The notes under the pieces are model-generated. The model saw nothing but the letters and a program-made list of their open reading frames with translations, ran no database searches and was not told the origin of the DNA. Below, one piece after another: positions 38,625 to 46,019 of a DNA stretch of 64,000 nt. A program made the translations under genes and the position numbers. Location: the NCBI GenBank assembly GCA_947492235.1, contig CANLLZ010000001.1, positions 1,674,001-1,738,000 of the forward strand. Reading direction: 5' to 3'. Origin of the DNA: an uncultured Altererythrobacter sp. Lineage in GTDB: Bacteria; Pseudomonadota; Alphaproteobacteria; Sphingomonadales; Sphingomonadaceae. The stretch's first letter is position 1; each line of letters starts with the position of its first letter.

Positions 38625-39304
38625 GGCTTGCGCGCAAACCAGATCGTGTGGCGCGGACCCTTGTTGTTGGGCCGTGCTCGCACTGCGCGAACCTCCACAT
38701 CAAAGCCCGCGTCTTTCAGGCGGCCGGTGAACTTGTGATCGTCTGCAGCGGACCAGATCGCTAGGATACCGCCCGGATTCAGCGCGTCGCGCGAGCGGGC
38801 GATGCCTGTGCGGGTGTAGAGACGCTCATTGCCCTCGCGCACGATGCCATCGGGGCCGTTGTCCACGTCGAGCAGGATCGCGTCGTAGCGCGGTGTGGTC
38901 TCGTCAACCGCATCGTCGATCAGGGCGGCAACATCGGCCAGCACGATCTCTCCACGCGTGTCCTCAAGACTATCGCCTGTCAGATGCGCGAGCGGCCCCT
39001 TGGCCCATTCCAGAATGCCCGGCACCACTTCGGCCACCACCACTTTGCCGCCCGTGTCCGGCAGAGCCTCAAGCGCTGCGCGATAGGTAAAGCCCATGCC
39101 GTAGCCGCCAATCAGCACGCGCGGACGCGGCACGGTGAGCTGCTCCATGGTCAATTGCGCCAGCTGCTCCTCGCTGAACTGCATGCGCGTACCCATCAGC
39201 TCGTCACGGCCCAACATGATGATAAAGTCCCGCCCGTGGCTGACCAGCGTCAGTTCCTCGCCCTGGGGTATCTGCGCGGTGTCTATGGTTTCTCTGGGAA
39301 GCAT
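38621..39304 (-). CDS. Spermidine synthase-like / class I SAM-fold protein
   Basis: 227 residues from ATG 39304, one base after the stop of the upstream AstE-like gene. It has the Rossmann motif RVLIGGYGMGFTYRAAL followed by VVVAEVVPGILEWA and DAILLDVDNGPDGI, as in the spermidine-synthase superfamily. The N-terminal beta-strand part of true spermidine synthases is short here (RDFIIMLGRDELMGTRM), so the reaction is uncertain; a methyltransferase is possible. Confidence 0.75.
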   Translation of the reverse strand: MLPRETIDTAQIPQGEELTLVSHGRDFIIMLGRDELMGTRMQFSEEQLAQLTMEQLTVPRPRVLIGGYGMGFTYRAALEALPDTGGKVVVAEVVPGILEWAKGPLAHLTGDSLEDTRGEIVLADVAALIDDAVDETTPRYDAILLDVDNGPDGIVREGNERLYTRTGIARSRDALNPGGILAIWSAADDHKFTGRLKDAGFDVEVRAVRARPNNKGPRHTIWFARKP

Positions 39305-39305
39305 T

Positions 39306-40382
39306 TCACATGATCTCGTCTTCATCGAACAGGGGGTCGTCCAGCGCCGCTTCTTCGATCGCGGTCAGACGGGCATCGGCGGTGCCGGGAACCTTGACCC
39401 GGGCGATATGGGCCAGCGCATCGCCCTGATTGACCACCGGCATAACGGTGCGCCCGATAATCAGGCCGGTGAGCGGTGCGGTAATAGGGGTCTCGTGATC
39501 GCCAAAGGGATCGCTGATCGAGCCGATCTCTTCGCCTTCGCGAACCATGCTGCCGGTTGTCTTGCTGGCGCGGAAGATTCCGCCCTGCGACGCGCGGACC
39601 CAGCGGCTGCCATCGCTGCGTACAGCAGGCGCGGCGGGTGCAGGCTGCTTGCGCACATCCATGCCCAGATGCGCCATCACTCGCAGGATACCGCGCACGC
39701 CGACACGGATGGCGAACTCGTCGAACCGCAGCGCCTCGCCCGATTCCATCAACAACATGGTGCAGCCCGCCTCGTCCGCCGTCTGGCGCAGCGAACCGGC
39801 GCGCAAAGGCGATTCCACAATGGCCGGCGCGCCGAAGATATCGGCCAGTTCCGACGCCTTGTCATTGCCCGGGCTGTAGCGGATCTGGGGCAAGTTCTCG
39901 CGGTGTGTGCCCGCCGAATGTAGATCGATGCCGTAATCGCTGCGACTGATTATTTCCTCGGAGAAGACATTTGCCAATTGCGCCGCGAGGGAGCCGCGCT
40001 CGCTGCCCGGAAACACACGGTTGAGGTCGCGACCGTCGGGCAAATATCGGCTGTGGGCAGTGAACCCGTAGGCATTCACCACCGGCACACACAGCAGGGT
40101 GCCAGCCAGCCGCTTGACCGAGACATTCTTCAAAAGCCGCCGGATCATCTCAACGCCGACAATCTCGTTGCCATGCACCGCTGCGCTGACGAACAGTGTC
40201 GGCCCGGGCTTTCTCCCATGCAGCACCCGCACAGGCATGGTGATCTCCGTGCGGGTCGAAAGGCGGCTGATCGGCAAATCGATGGTCGCTGAGGCGCCGG
40301 CCTCCACGGTCTCACCGCCAAGCGCAAAGGCCTCGCGCATACGAGACCGCTTCCGGGTGGTCTTGGTGGGGGCGTCACTCAT
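39306..40382 (-). CDS. Succinylglutamate desuccinylase/aspartoacylase-like zinc hydrolase
   Basis: 358 residues. The zinc-binding AAVHGNEIVGVE (His and Glu ligands), LNRVFPG and a later DLHSAG with the third ligand mark the M14-like AstE/AspA family, which cleaves N-acyl amino acids. The C-terminal part has KTTGSMVREGEEIGSISDP, a lipoyl-like turn found in this subgroup. The next gene on the strand begins one base after its stop, implying a two-gene operon. The acyl substrate is not predictable. Confidence 0.83.
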   Translation of the reverse strand: MSDAPTKTTRKRSRMREAFALGGETVEAGASATIDLPISRLSTRTEITMPVRVLHGRKPGPTLFVSAAVHGNEIVGVEMIRRLLKNVSVKRLAGTLLCVPVVNAYGFTAHSRYLPDGRDLNRVFPGSERGSLAAQLANVFSEEIISRSDYGIDLHSAGTHRENLPQIRYSPGNDKASELADIFGAPAIVESPLRAGSLRQTADEAGCTMLLMESGEALRFDEFAIRVGVRGILRVMAHLGMDVRKQPAPAAPAVRSDGSRWVRASQGGIFRASKTTGSMVREGEEIGSISDPFGDHETPITAPLTGLIIGRTVMPVVNQGDALAHIARVKVPGTADARLTAIEEAALDDPLFDEDEIM

Positions 40383-40416
40383 GGCGCGTCAGTTCCAGAT
40401 TAGCGGAGAGAGGACA

Positions 40417-40451
40417 AGAAAAAGGGCCACAACGTCTCCGCTGCGGCCCTT
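40417..40451 (-). terminator. Intrinsic terminator after pnp
   Basis: AAGGGCC (40422-40428) and GGCCCTT (40445-40451) form the stem. On the minus strand the hairpin is followed by TTTTTC, correct for transcription of pnp. Confidence 0.75.
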
Positions 40452-40474
40452 CCCATATCGGTTGGCGTGAAGGA

Positions 40475-42760
40475 TTAGTCCTTCAGGAAGTCCGGCACGT
40501 GGGCTTCGCCGCCCCCGCCATTGCCGCCGCCATCACGGTTGCCACCGCGACCGCCACCGCCACCACGCGGGCCGCGATCACGGCCACCGCCGCCGCGGGG
40601 GCGACGATCGCCGCCACCACCGCGAGGCTTGTTTTCACGCGGAGGACGGGTGTCTTCCAGCTCTTCACCGGTTTCCTGATCGACAACACGCATCGATAGG
40701 CGGACCTTGCCGCGCTGATCGATTTCGAGGACCTTGACCTTAACTTCCTGTCCTTCGGACACGACGTCGGTCACCTTCTCGACCCGCTCGTTCTTCATTT
40801 CGGACACGTGGACGAGACCGTCCTTGCCGCCCATGAAGTTCACGAATGCACCGAAATCGACGATGTTTACGACCCTACCTTCGTAGATTTTGCCCACTTC
40901 GGCTTCTTCGGTGATGCCTTCGATCCACTTGCGTGCAGCAGCGATCTGATCAGCGTCGGAGGAGCTGATCTTGATCACGCCCTCGTCGTCGATATCGACC
41001 TTCGCGCCGGTTTCCGCGACGATTTCGCGGATGACCTTGCCGCCCGTGCCGATAACGTCACGGATCTTCGACTTGTCGATCTGCATCGTCTCGATACGCG
41101 GAGCGTGCTTGCTGACTTCGCCGCGAGCATTGCCCAGCGCCTTGGTCATTTCACCCAGAATATGCGCACGGCCGGCTTTCGCCTGTTCCATAGCCGTCTG
41201 CATGATTTCCTTGGTGATGCCGGCAACCTTGATGTCCATCTGCAGCGACGTGATGCCGTGCTCGGAGCCGGCCACCTTGAAGTCCATGTCGCCCAGATGA
41301 TCTTCATCACCCAGAATGTCGGACAGTACGGTGAACTCGTCACCTTCAAGGATCAGGCCCATTGCGATGCCCGAAACCGGATTCTCGATCGGGACGCCTG
41401 CGTCCATCATGGAGAGACAGCCACCGCACACGGTTGCCATCGAGGATGAGCCGTTGCTCTCCGTAATGTCGGACAGAACACGGATCGTGTAGGGGAAGTC
41501 TTCCTTCGACGGCAGCACGGGGTGCAGTGCGCGATAGGCGAGCTTACCATGGCCGGTTTCCCGGCGGCTGGTGAACCCGAAACGACCCACTTCGCCGACC
41601 GAATAGGGCGGGAAGTTATAGTGCAGCATGAAGTTGTTGTACGAGAGGCCTTCCAGCCCGTCGATCATCTGCTCTGCGTCTTTCGTGCCCAGCGTGGTGG
41701 TGCAGATTGCCTGCGTTTCACCGCGCGTGAACAGCGCCGAACCGTGGGTACGGGGCAGCAAGCCGACCATCGCCTCGATCGGGCGAACTTCGTCGGTCTT
41801 GCGTCCGTCGATCCGCTGGCCGTCCTTCAGGATGGCACCGCGAACGATTTCGGCTTCCAGCTTCTTGACCGCCTTGTTGGCAGTCATCTGCGTCTGGCCG
41901 TCTTCCTCGGCGTAGGCTTCCTTCGCCTTCGCACGGGCAGCATTCAGCGCGTCGGAGCGCTCGGACTTGTCGGTCAGCTTGTAGGCCGCCGCAATGTCGT
42001 CGCCGATGATGCCGCGCAGCTTTTCCTTGATTGCGCTGGTATCGTCGCTGGTGTCGATGACCCATGGATCCTTGGCGGCCTGTTCGGCCAGATCGATGAT
42101 CGCGCCGATGACCTTGCGGCTCTCGTCATGCGCAAACATGATCGCACCGAGCATTTCTTCCTCGGTCAGTTCCTTGGCTTCGGATTCGACCATCATCACA
42201 GCGTCGTTGGTTGCTGCGACCACGAGATCGAGACGGCCTTCTTCGCCCAGAGCATCGGTGATGCTGGGGTTCAGGACGTATTCGCCATTGTTGAAGCCGA
42301 CGCGCGCTGCGCCGATCGGCCCCATGAAAGGCAGGCCGGAAATCGTCAGGGCAGCAGAAGCTGCGACCATCGCAACGATGTCGGGCTCGGTCTCGCCATC
42401 ATAGGAAAGAACCTGACAAATGACGTTGATTTCGTTGTAGAAACCTTCGGGGAACAGCGGACGGACCGGACGGTCGATCAAACGGCTGGTCAGCGTTTCC
42501 TTTTCAGTGGCGCGGCCTTCGCGCTTGAAGAAGCCACCGGGGATGCGGCCCGCAGCGGAGAATTTTTCCTGATAGTGGACGGTCAGCGGGAAGAAGTCCT
42601 GCCCTTCACGAACACTCTTGGCGGCGGTCACGGCGCACAGCACCACGGTTTCGCCATAGGTGGCCAGAACGGCGCCGTCTGCCTGACGGGCGATCTGACC
42701 GGTTTCGAGGGTGAGGGTCTTGCCGCCCCACTCCAGCGATACGGTTTTCTTGTCGAACAT
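40475..42760 (-). CDS. pnp: Polyribonucleotide nucleotidyltransferase (PNPase)
   Basis: 761 residues. Two RNase PH domains flank a helical domain, then a KH domain (about 560-620, [15 protein letters not shown]) and an S1 domain (about 630-700, [23 protein letters not shown]). The C-terminus is a Gly/Arg-rich tail (about 710-750) ending in PDFLKD. The enzyme degrades RNA 3' to 5' using phosphate and is part of the degradosome. A 173-nt leader containing the rpsO terminator separates it from rpsO, the usual upstream partner. Confidence 0.97.
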   Translation of the reverse strand: MFDKKTVSLEWGGKTLTLETGQIARQADGAVLATYGETVVLCAVTAAKSVREGQDFFPLTVHYQEKFSAAGRIPGGFFKREGRATEKETLTSRLIDRPVRPLFPEGFYNEINVICQVLSYDGETEPDIVAMVAASAALTISGLPFMGPIGAARVGFNNGEYVLNPSITDALGEEGRLDLVVAATNDAVMMVESEAKELTEEEMLGAIMFAHDESRKVIGAIIDLAEQAAKDPWVIDTSDDTSAIKEKLRGIIGDDIAAAYKLTDKSERSDALNAARAKAKEAYAEEDGQTQMTANKAVKKLEAEIVRGAILKDGQRIDGRKTDEVRPIEAMVGLLPRTHGSALFTRGETQAICTTTLGTKDAEQMIDGLEGLSYNNFMLHYNFPPYSVGEVGRFGFTSRRETGHGKLAYRALHPVLPSKEDFPYTIRVLSDITESNGSSSMATVCGGCLSMMDAGVPIENPVSGIAMGLILEGDEFTVLSDILGDEDHLGDMDFKVAGSEHGITSLQMDIKVAGITKEIMQTAMEQAKAGRAHILGEMTKALGNARGEVSKHAPRIETMQIDKSKIRDVIGTGGKVIREIVAETGAKVDIDDEGVIKISSSDADQIAAARKWIEGITEEAEVGKIYEGRVVNIVDFGAFVNFMGGKDGLVHVSEMKNERVEKVTDVVSEGQEVKVKVLEIDQRGKVRLSMRVVDQETGEELEDTRPPRENKPRGGGGDRRPRGGGGRDRGPRGGGGGRGGNRDGGGNGGGGEAHVPDFLKD

Positions 42761-42894
42761 GTATTTTCCTTATGAACCCGCACCGCCACATTGCGTGTGC
42801 GGGGCCTCTTGTTTCCGGGAAATCCGCCCGGATCGGGTTGGGGCCTATGTCTGCCCCTTGGGCCCACGACCGGATGCCGCAGGCTCCATATGCG

Positions 42895-42923
42895 AAAAAG
42901 GCGGCCCCTTGGGAGCCGCCTTT
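42895..42923 (-). terminator. Intrinsic terminator after rpsO
   Basis: AAAGGCGGC (42897-42905) and GCCGCCTTT (42915-42923) form a 9-bp stem with a 9-nt loop. On the minus strand it ends in a T-run (CCTTTTTC). It lies between rpsO and pnp, so pnp either relies on read-through or has its own promoter in 42761-42890. Confidence 0.85.
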
Positions 42924-42933
42924 CACGAAACTC

Positions 42934-43203
42934 TTATTTCCGAAGACCCAGCTTCGCGATCAAGGCGTTGTAGCGCTCCACATCCTTTTTCTTAAGATAG
43001 GCGAGGAGGCTGCGACGTTTGTTGACCATGGCGAGCAGGCCGCGGCGCGAGTGGTTATCTTTGTGGTTGGCCTTGAAGTGGTCGGTCAGATTGCGGATGC
43101 GCTGTGTCAGGATCGCAACCTGTACTTCGGGGCTGCCCGTGTCGTTCTCTTCGCGGGCGTTGTCCTTGATAATCTCGGCTTTTTGTTCTGCGGTAATCGT
43201 CAT
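42934..43203 (-). CDS. rpsO: 30S ribosomal protein S15
   Basis: 89 residues, the standard length. Contains [20 protein letters not shown] and [18 protein letters not shown], the conserved rRNA-binding helices, and ends IAKLGLRK. It binds helix 22 of 16S rRNA early in 30S assembly. It lies 12 nt after truB, as in most bacteria. Confidence 0.98.
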   Translation of the reverse strand: MTITAEQKAEIIKDNAREENDTGSPEVQVAILTQRIRNLTDHFKANHKDNHSRRGLLAMVNKRRSLLAYLKKKDVERYNALIAKLGLRK

Positions 43204-43215
43204 TGATATTCACTT

Positions 43216-44301
43216 TCACTCAGCGACATCGGGTAGGTTGAAGCCTCTGACCACGCGTGCGCAGCCACCCTCAAGTTCCACTAGCGCCACCGGAACCGAA
43301 TCCAGCGTCGCGCAGTAAAGCCCGTCGGGTTGGGGCAACCCCGAAATGATCCGGCCTTGGCGGGCCGCCTGCGCACTCTCGGGATCGAGGGAAAGGGCCG
43401 GGATGTCGTCCAGCCCCGCCTCCAGTGGCAGGATGCGATCTTGAAGACCCGCGCCCTTACCGATTTCGTTCAAACTGTCCAGCGAAATCGCTTGGCTTTC
43501 GGTGAAGGGGCCAGCCTTGGAACGACGCAAATAGGTAACGTGCCCCACCGTTCCAAGCGCGCGTGCGATATCCCGTGCCAGAGAGCGGATATATGTCCCC
43601 TTGCTGACATGCGCGACCAGCGTGACGCTATCTGCCAGCTCCAACGGTGCGCCAGGGTCGTAAGGGTCCGGGCGGCCGGTAGTGGTTTGAAAAGCCGAAT
43701 CTACCTCAAAATCCGTTCGCCCTGAGCCTGTCGAAGGGCTGTTCTTTTCTTCGAGCGCCGCGTCAAAAGTGAAAGACGATCCTTCGACAATCTCAGGACG
43801 AGCGGCAATCTGAAGGCGGTGTACAGTCACCTCGCGCGTTTTCATCTCGACCTCTTCCCCCGCCCTCGCCCGGTCATAGGCGCGCTTGCCGTCGATCATC
43901 AGCGCCGAAAAAGCGGGCGGGACCTGTTCGATTGTTCCGGTGAAATGCTCCAAAACAGCGGGGATCGCCGCCATGGGCGGGCGGTGGTTTGAGGTGTGCG
44001 TGACCTCCCCTTCGGTATCCAGCGTTGAGGTCTCTTCCCCGAACTGGATGGTGAACTCGTAAATCTTGGACGCATCAAGCATCCGCCCGGCCAGCTTGGT
44101 CGCCTCGCCCAGCGCAATCGGCAGCACCCCTTCGGCTAGCGGGTCCAGCGTGCCGCCATGCCCCACCTTGGTCTTGGCATAGCCGCCCTCGCGCAGATTG
44201 CGCTTCACCGCGCCCACCGCCTGCGTCGAGCCGAGTCCGCGCGGTTTGTCGAGTATCAGCCAGCCGGAAAGCGGGCGTTTGGGCCTGGAGGTGTCGGTCA
44301 T
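43216..44301 (-). CDS. truB: tRNA pseudouridine(55) synthase, with a repeat-derived insertion
   Basis: 361 residues, longer than the usual 300-320. GHGGTLDPLAEGVLPI carries the catalytic Asp53, and HVSKGTYIRSLARDI is the second conserved block. TruB makes pseudouridine 55 in the T-loop of tRNAs. Between these blocks is a segment of about 50 residues containing ARPEIVEG and SPSTGSGRTD, which are translations of two REP-type repeats in the DNA (see the repeat entry). The frame stays open and the catalytic blocks are intact, so the protein is probably functional with an extra loop. ATG overlaps the stop of the upstream SSS symporter gene (ATGA). Confidence 0.93.
   Translation of the reverse strand: MTDTSRPKRPLSGWLILDKPRGLGSTQAVGAVKRNLREGGYAKTKVGHGGTLDPLAEGVLPIALGEATKLAGRMLDASKIYEFTIQFGEETSTLDTEGEVTHTSNHRPPMAAIPAVLEHFTGTIEQVPPAFSALMIDGKRAYDRARAGEEVEMKTREVTVHRLQIAARPEIVEGSSFTFDAALEEKNSPSTGSGRTDFEVDSAFQTTTGRPDPYDPGAPLELADSVTLVAHVSKGTYIRSLARDIARALGTVGHVTYLRRSKAGPFTESQAISLDSLNEIGKGAGLQDRILPLEAGLDDIPALSLDPESAQAARQGRIISGLPQPDGLYCATLDSVPVALVELEGGCARVVRGFNLPDVAE
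43714..43805. repeat. REP doublet (REPIN-like inverted pair) inside truB
   Basis: Two copies in opposite orientation share the core CCTTCGACA..CTCAGG. One is at 43714-43741 (reverse complement containing CCTTCGACAGGCTCAGG), the other at 43781-43805 (CCTTCGACAATCTCAGG). A 39-nt spacer separates them. The core is the palindromic repeat often seen between genes in sphingomonads and pseudomonads. Here the pair sits wholly within the truB reading frame. Confidence 0.85.
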
Positions 44302-45767
44302 ACCCCCTGAGGGTGGGGTTCCCCGTCACCAATCGCAAGCTGCGCGCTCTGACCGAATACCAGTTTGTTCACCGCCAGCGACACGGCTATCGACAGCAAC
44401 AGCGTCACCGCCATGCCGTGGATGTAGTGCGCAGGCTCCCACACCATGCTCCAGAAACCGTAGAAGATCACGCCGGCGACCACGCCGACCATCGCTGCCA
44501 TCGCATTGACATTGCGAAAGGCAAGGCCGACGATGAAGGCCGACAGGATCGGCATCGAAAGCAGACCATAAAGCTGCTGCACCGTGTTGATCAGGCTTTC
44601 CTGACTGGCGAAGAACGGCACCAGAGCGAGCGCCAGAACGGACATCACAACCGAGACAATGGCCCCCAGCCGCCCGATATGCATTGTCTTGCCGATATAC
44701 GCCTCGTGCAGGTCGCACACATAGAGTGCGGCTGACGCGTTGAGGATGGAATTGAACGTCGTCAGCACGGCGGCAAACAAGGCAGCTGCGAACGCGCCAG
44801 AGAGCCATGTCGGCAGAATCTCCGCCACGATCATCCCATACGCACCATCGGACGGAACATCGCCAAACAGCTTGTAGGCCACGATGCCGGGCACCACCAC
44901 GATCACCGGCACAATCATCAGACGAATCGCGGCGGCGGCCATCACGCCCTTCTGCGCCTCGCGGATACTGGGCGATGCCATCGCCCGCTGGGTGATGGTC
45001 TGGTTGGTGGACCAGTAGAATGTCTGGATGAAAATCATTCCGGTCAGCAGCGTGTGCCACGGGATGTCGGAATCATTGTCGCCAATCAGGGTCAGCCGGT
45101 CTGCCGGAATGCCGCTGAAATCGAAATCGATTGCCTGCATCGCCAGAAACGCGACCAGCAAAGCCAGCCCCAGGATCAGCACACCTGAATAGGTGTCCGA
45201 CACCGCAACCGCTCGCAGACCACCAAACACTGCGTATCCCGCCCCGATCACCGCAAGAATGACCGAGGAGATCAGCAGGTTCTCGATCCCCCCGTCTATG
45301 CCCAGCATCGACAGGAAAAACCGCGAACCGCCATACAGGATGGCGGGCAGAAAGATGAACAGATTGCCGGCGAGAAACAGAATGCTGATCAGCGCGCGGA
45401 TATGTTTGTCGCCGTATTTCTTCTGCAGCAGCTCGGTCGTGGTGGTGCAGTTGTTCTTGTAGTAGATCGGCAGGAAAACGAAGGCGAGAATGAACAGGCC
45501 GAACACGGCGGCGAATTCCCACCATGCGATCAGCAGCATCTGGTTGCCATTCATGCTCACCAGCTGGTCGGTCGACAGGTTGGTCAGCGTGATGGAGCCG
45601 GCCACGAAGTACCACGACAGCCCCCCGTTTGCGAGGAAGTAGTCGCGTTCCTGTCCTTTGGCGTCCTGCGCTCCGGTTCCGCGCTTGCCGCGGCAATGCA
45701 GATAGGTCGCCAAGGCAATCAGCGACGTGATGAGCAAAAAGACTGCAACCTGAACCGGATCGGCCAT
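44298..45767 (-). CDS. Sodium:solute symporter (SSS family, SGLT-like)
   Basis: 489 residues with about 13-14 membrane helices. The N-terminal part YFLANGGLSWYFVAGSITLTNLSTDQLVSMNG corresponds to the substrate- and sodium-binding first helix of vSGLT-type carriers. FYWSTNQTITQRAMAS is the conserved central segment of sugar carriers such as vSGLT. It probably takes up galactose or a galactoside, as the TBDR, alpha-galactosidase, galT and galK are nearby. Its TGA overlaps the truB ATG. A terminator-like hairpin separates it from the upstream TBDR gene, so it likely has its own promoter in 45770-45935. Confidence 0.88.
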   Translation of the reverse strand: MADPVQVAVFLLITSLIALATYLHCRGKRGTGAQDAKGQERDYFLANGGLSWYFVAGSITLTNLSTDQLVSMNGNQMLLIAWWEFAAVFGLFILAFVFLPIYYKNNCTTTTELLQKKYGDKHIRALISILFLAGNLFIFLPAILYGGSRFFLSMLGIDGGIENLLISSVILAVIGAGYAVFGGLRAVAVSDTYSGVLILGLALLVAFLAMQAIDFDFSGIPADRLTLIGDNDSDIPWHTLLTGMIFIQTFYWSTNQTITQRAMASPSIREAQKGVMAAAAIRLMIVPVIVVVPGIVAYKLFGDVPSDGAYGMIVAEILPTWLSGAFAAALFAAVLTTFNSILNASAALYVCDLHEAYIGKTMHIGRLGAIVSVVMSVLALALVPFFASQESLINTVQQLYGLLSMPILSAFIVGLAFRNVNAMAAMVGVVAGVIFYGFWSMVWEPAHYIHGMAVTLLLSIAVSLAVNKLVFGQSAQLAIGDGEPHPQGV

Positions 45768-45936
45768 CTAAAACTCCCTATTGCAGAACGCGCCCGGCGC
45801 GCCTGCCTTCCCCATTTGCGCTGCCTAGGGCGTGAAAGACCCTTTGGCGAGGGGCGTTGAGTTCTGCCCCATCCGCACGCGCTCTTGATGTCCCCCTGCC
45901 AATGCAGTGCTGTGCATGCCTGGCCGAGACAGCGCG

Positions 45937-45980
45937 AAAACAAATGGGGGCGGAAACCCTTATCAGGTTACCGCCCCCAT
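45937..45980 (-). terminator. Terminator after TBDR 3
   Basis: ATGGGGGCGG (45944-45953) pairs perfectly with CCGCCCCCAT (45971-45980). On the minus strand the stem is followed by TTTGTTTTC. It should end most TBDR 3 transcripts before the symporter gene. Confidence 0.75.
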
Positions 45981-46019
45981 AATGCCGTTCCCCCCTCTAT
46001 TTGACCCGGGGACCGTGCA

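Noticed and set aside
40500-40640. Tandem DNA repeat in the 3' part of pnp
   Set aside because: It encodes the Gly/Arg-rich tail common in alphaproteobacterial PNPase; codon-level low complexity explains it.
41522-42775. 417-codon plus-strand frame opposite pnp
   Set aside because: Antisense to conserved PNPase domains; composition typical of a reverse-frame shadow.
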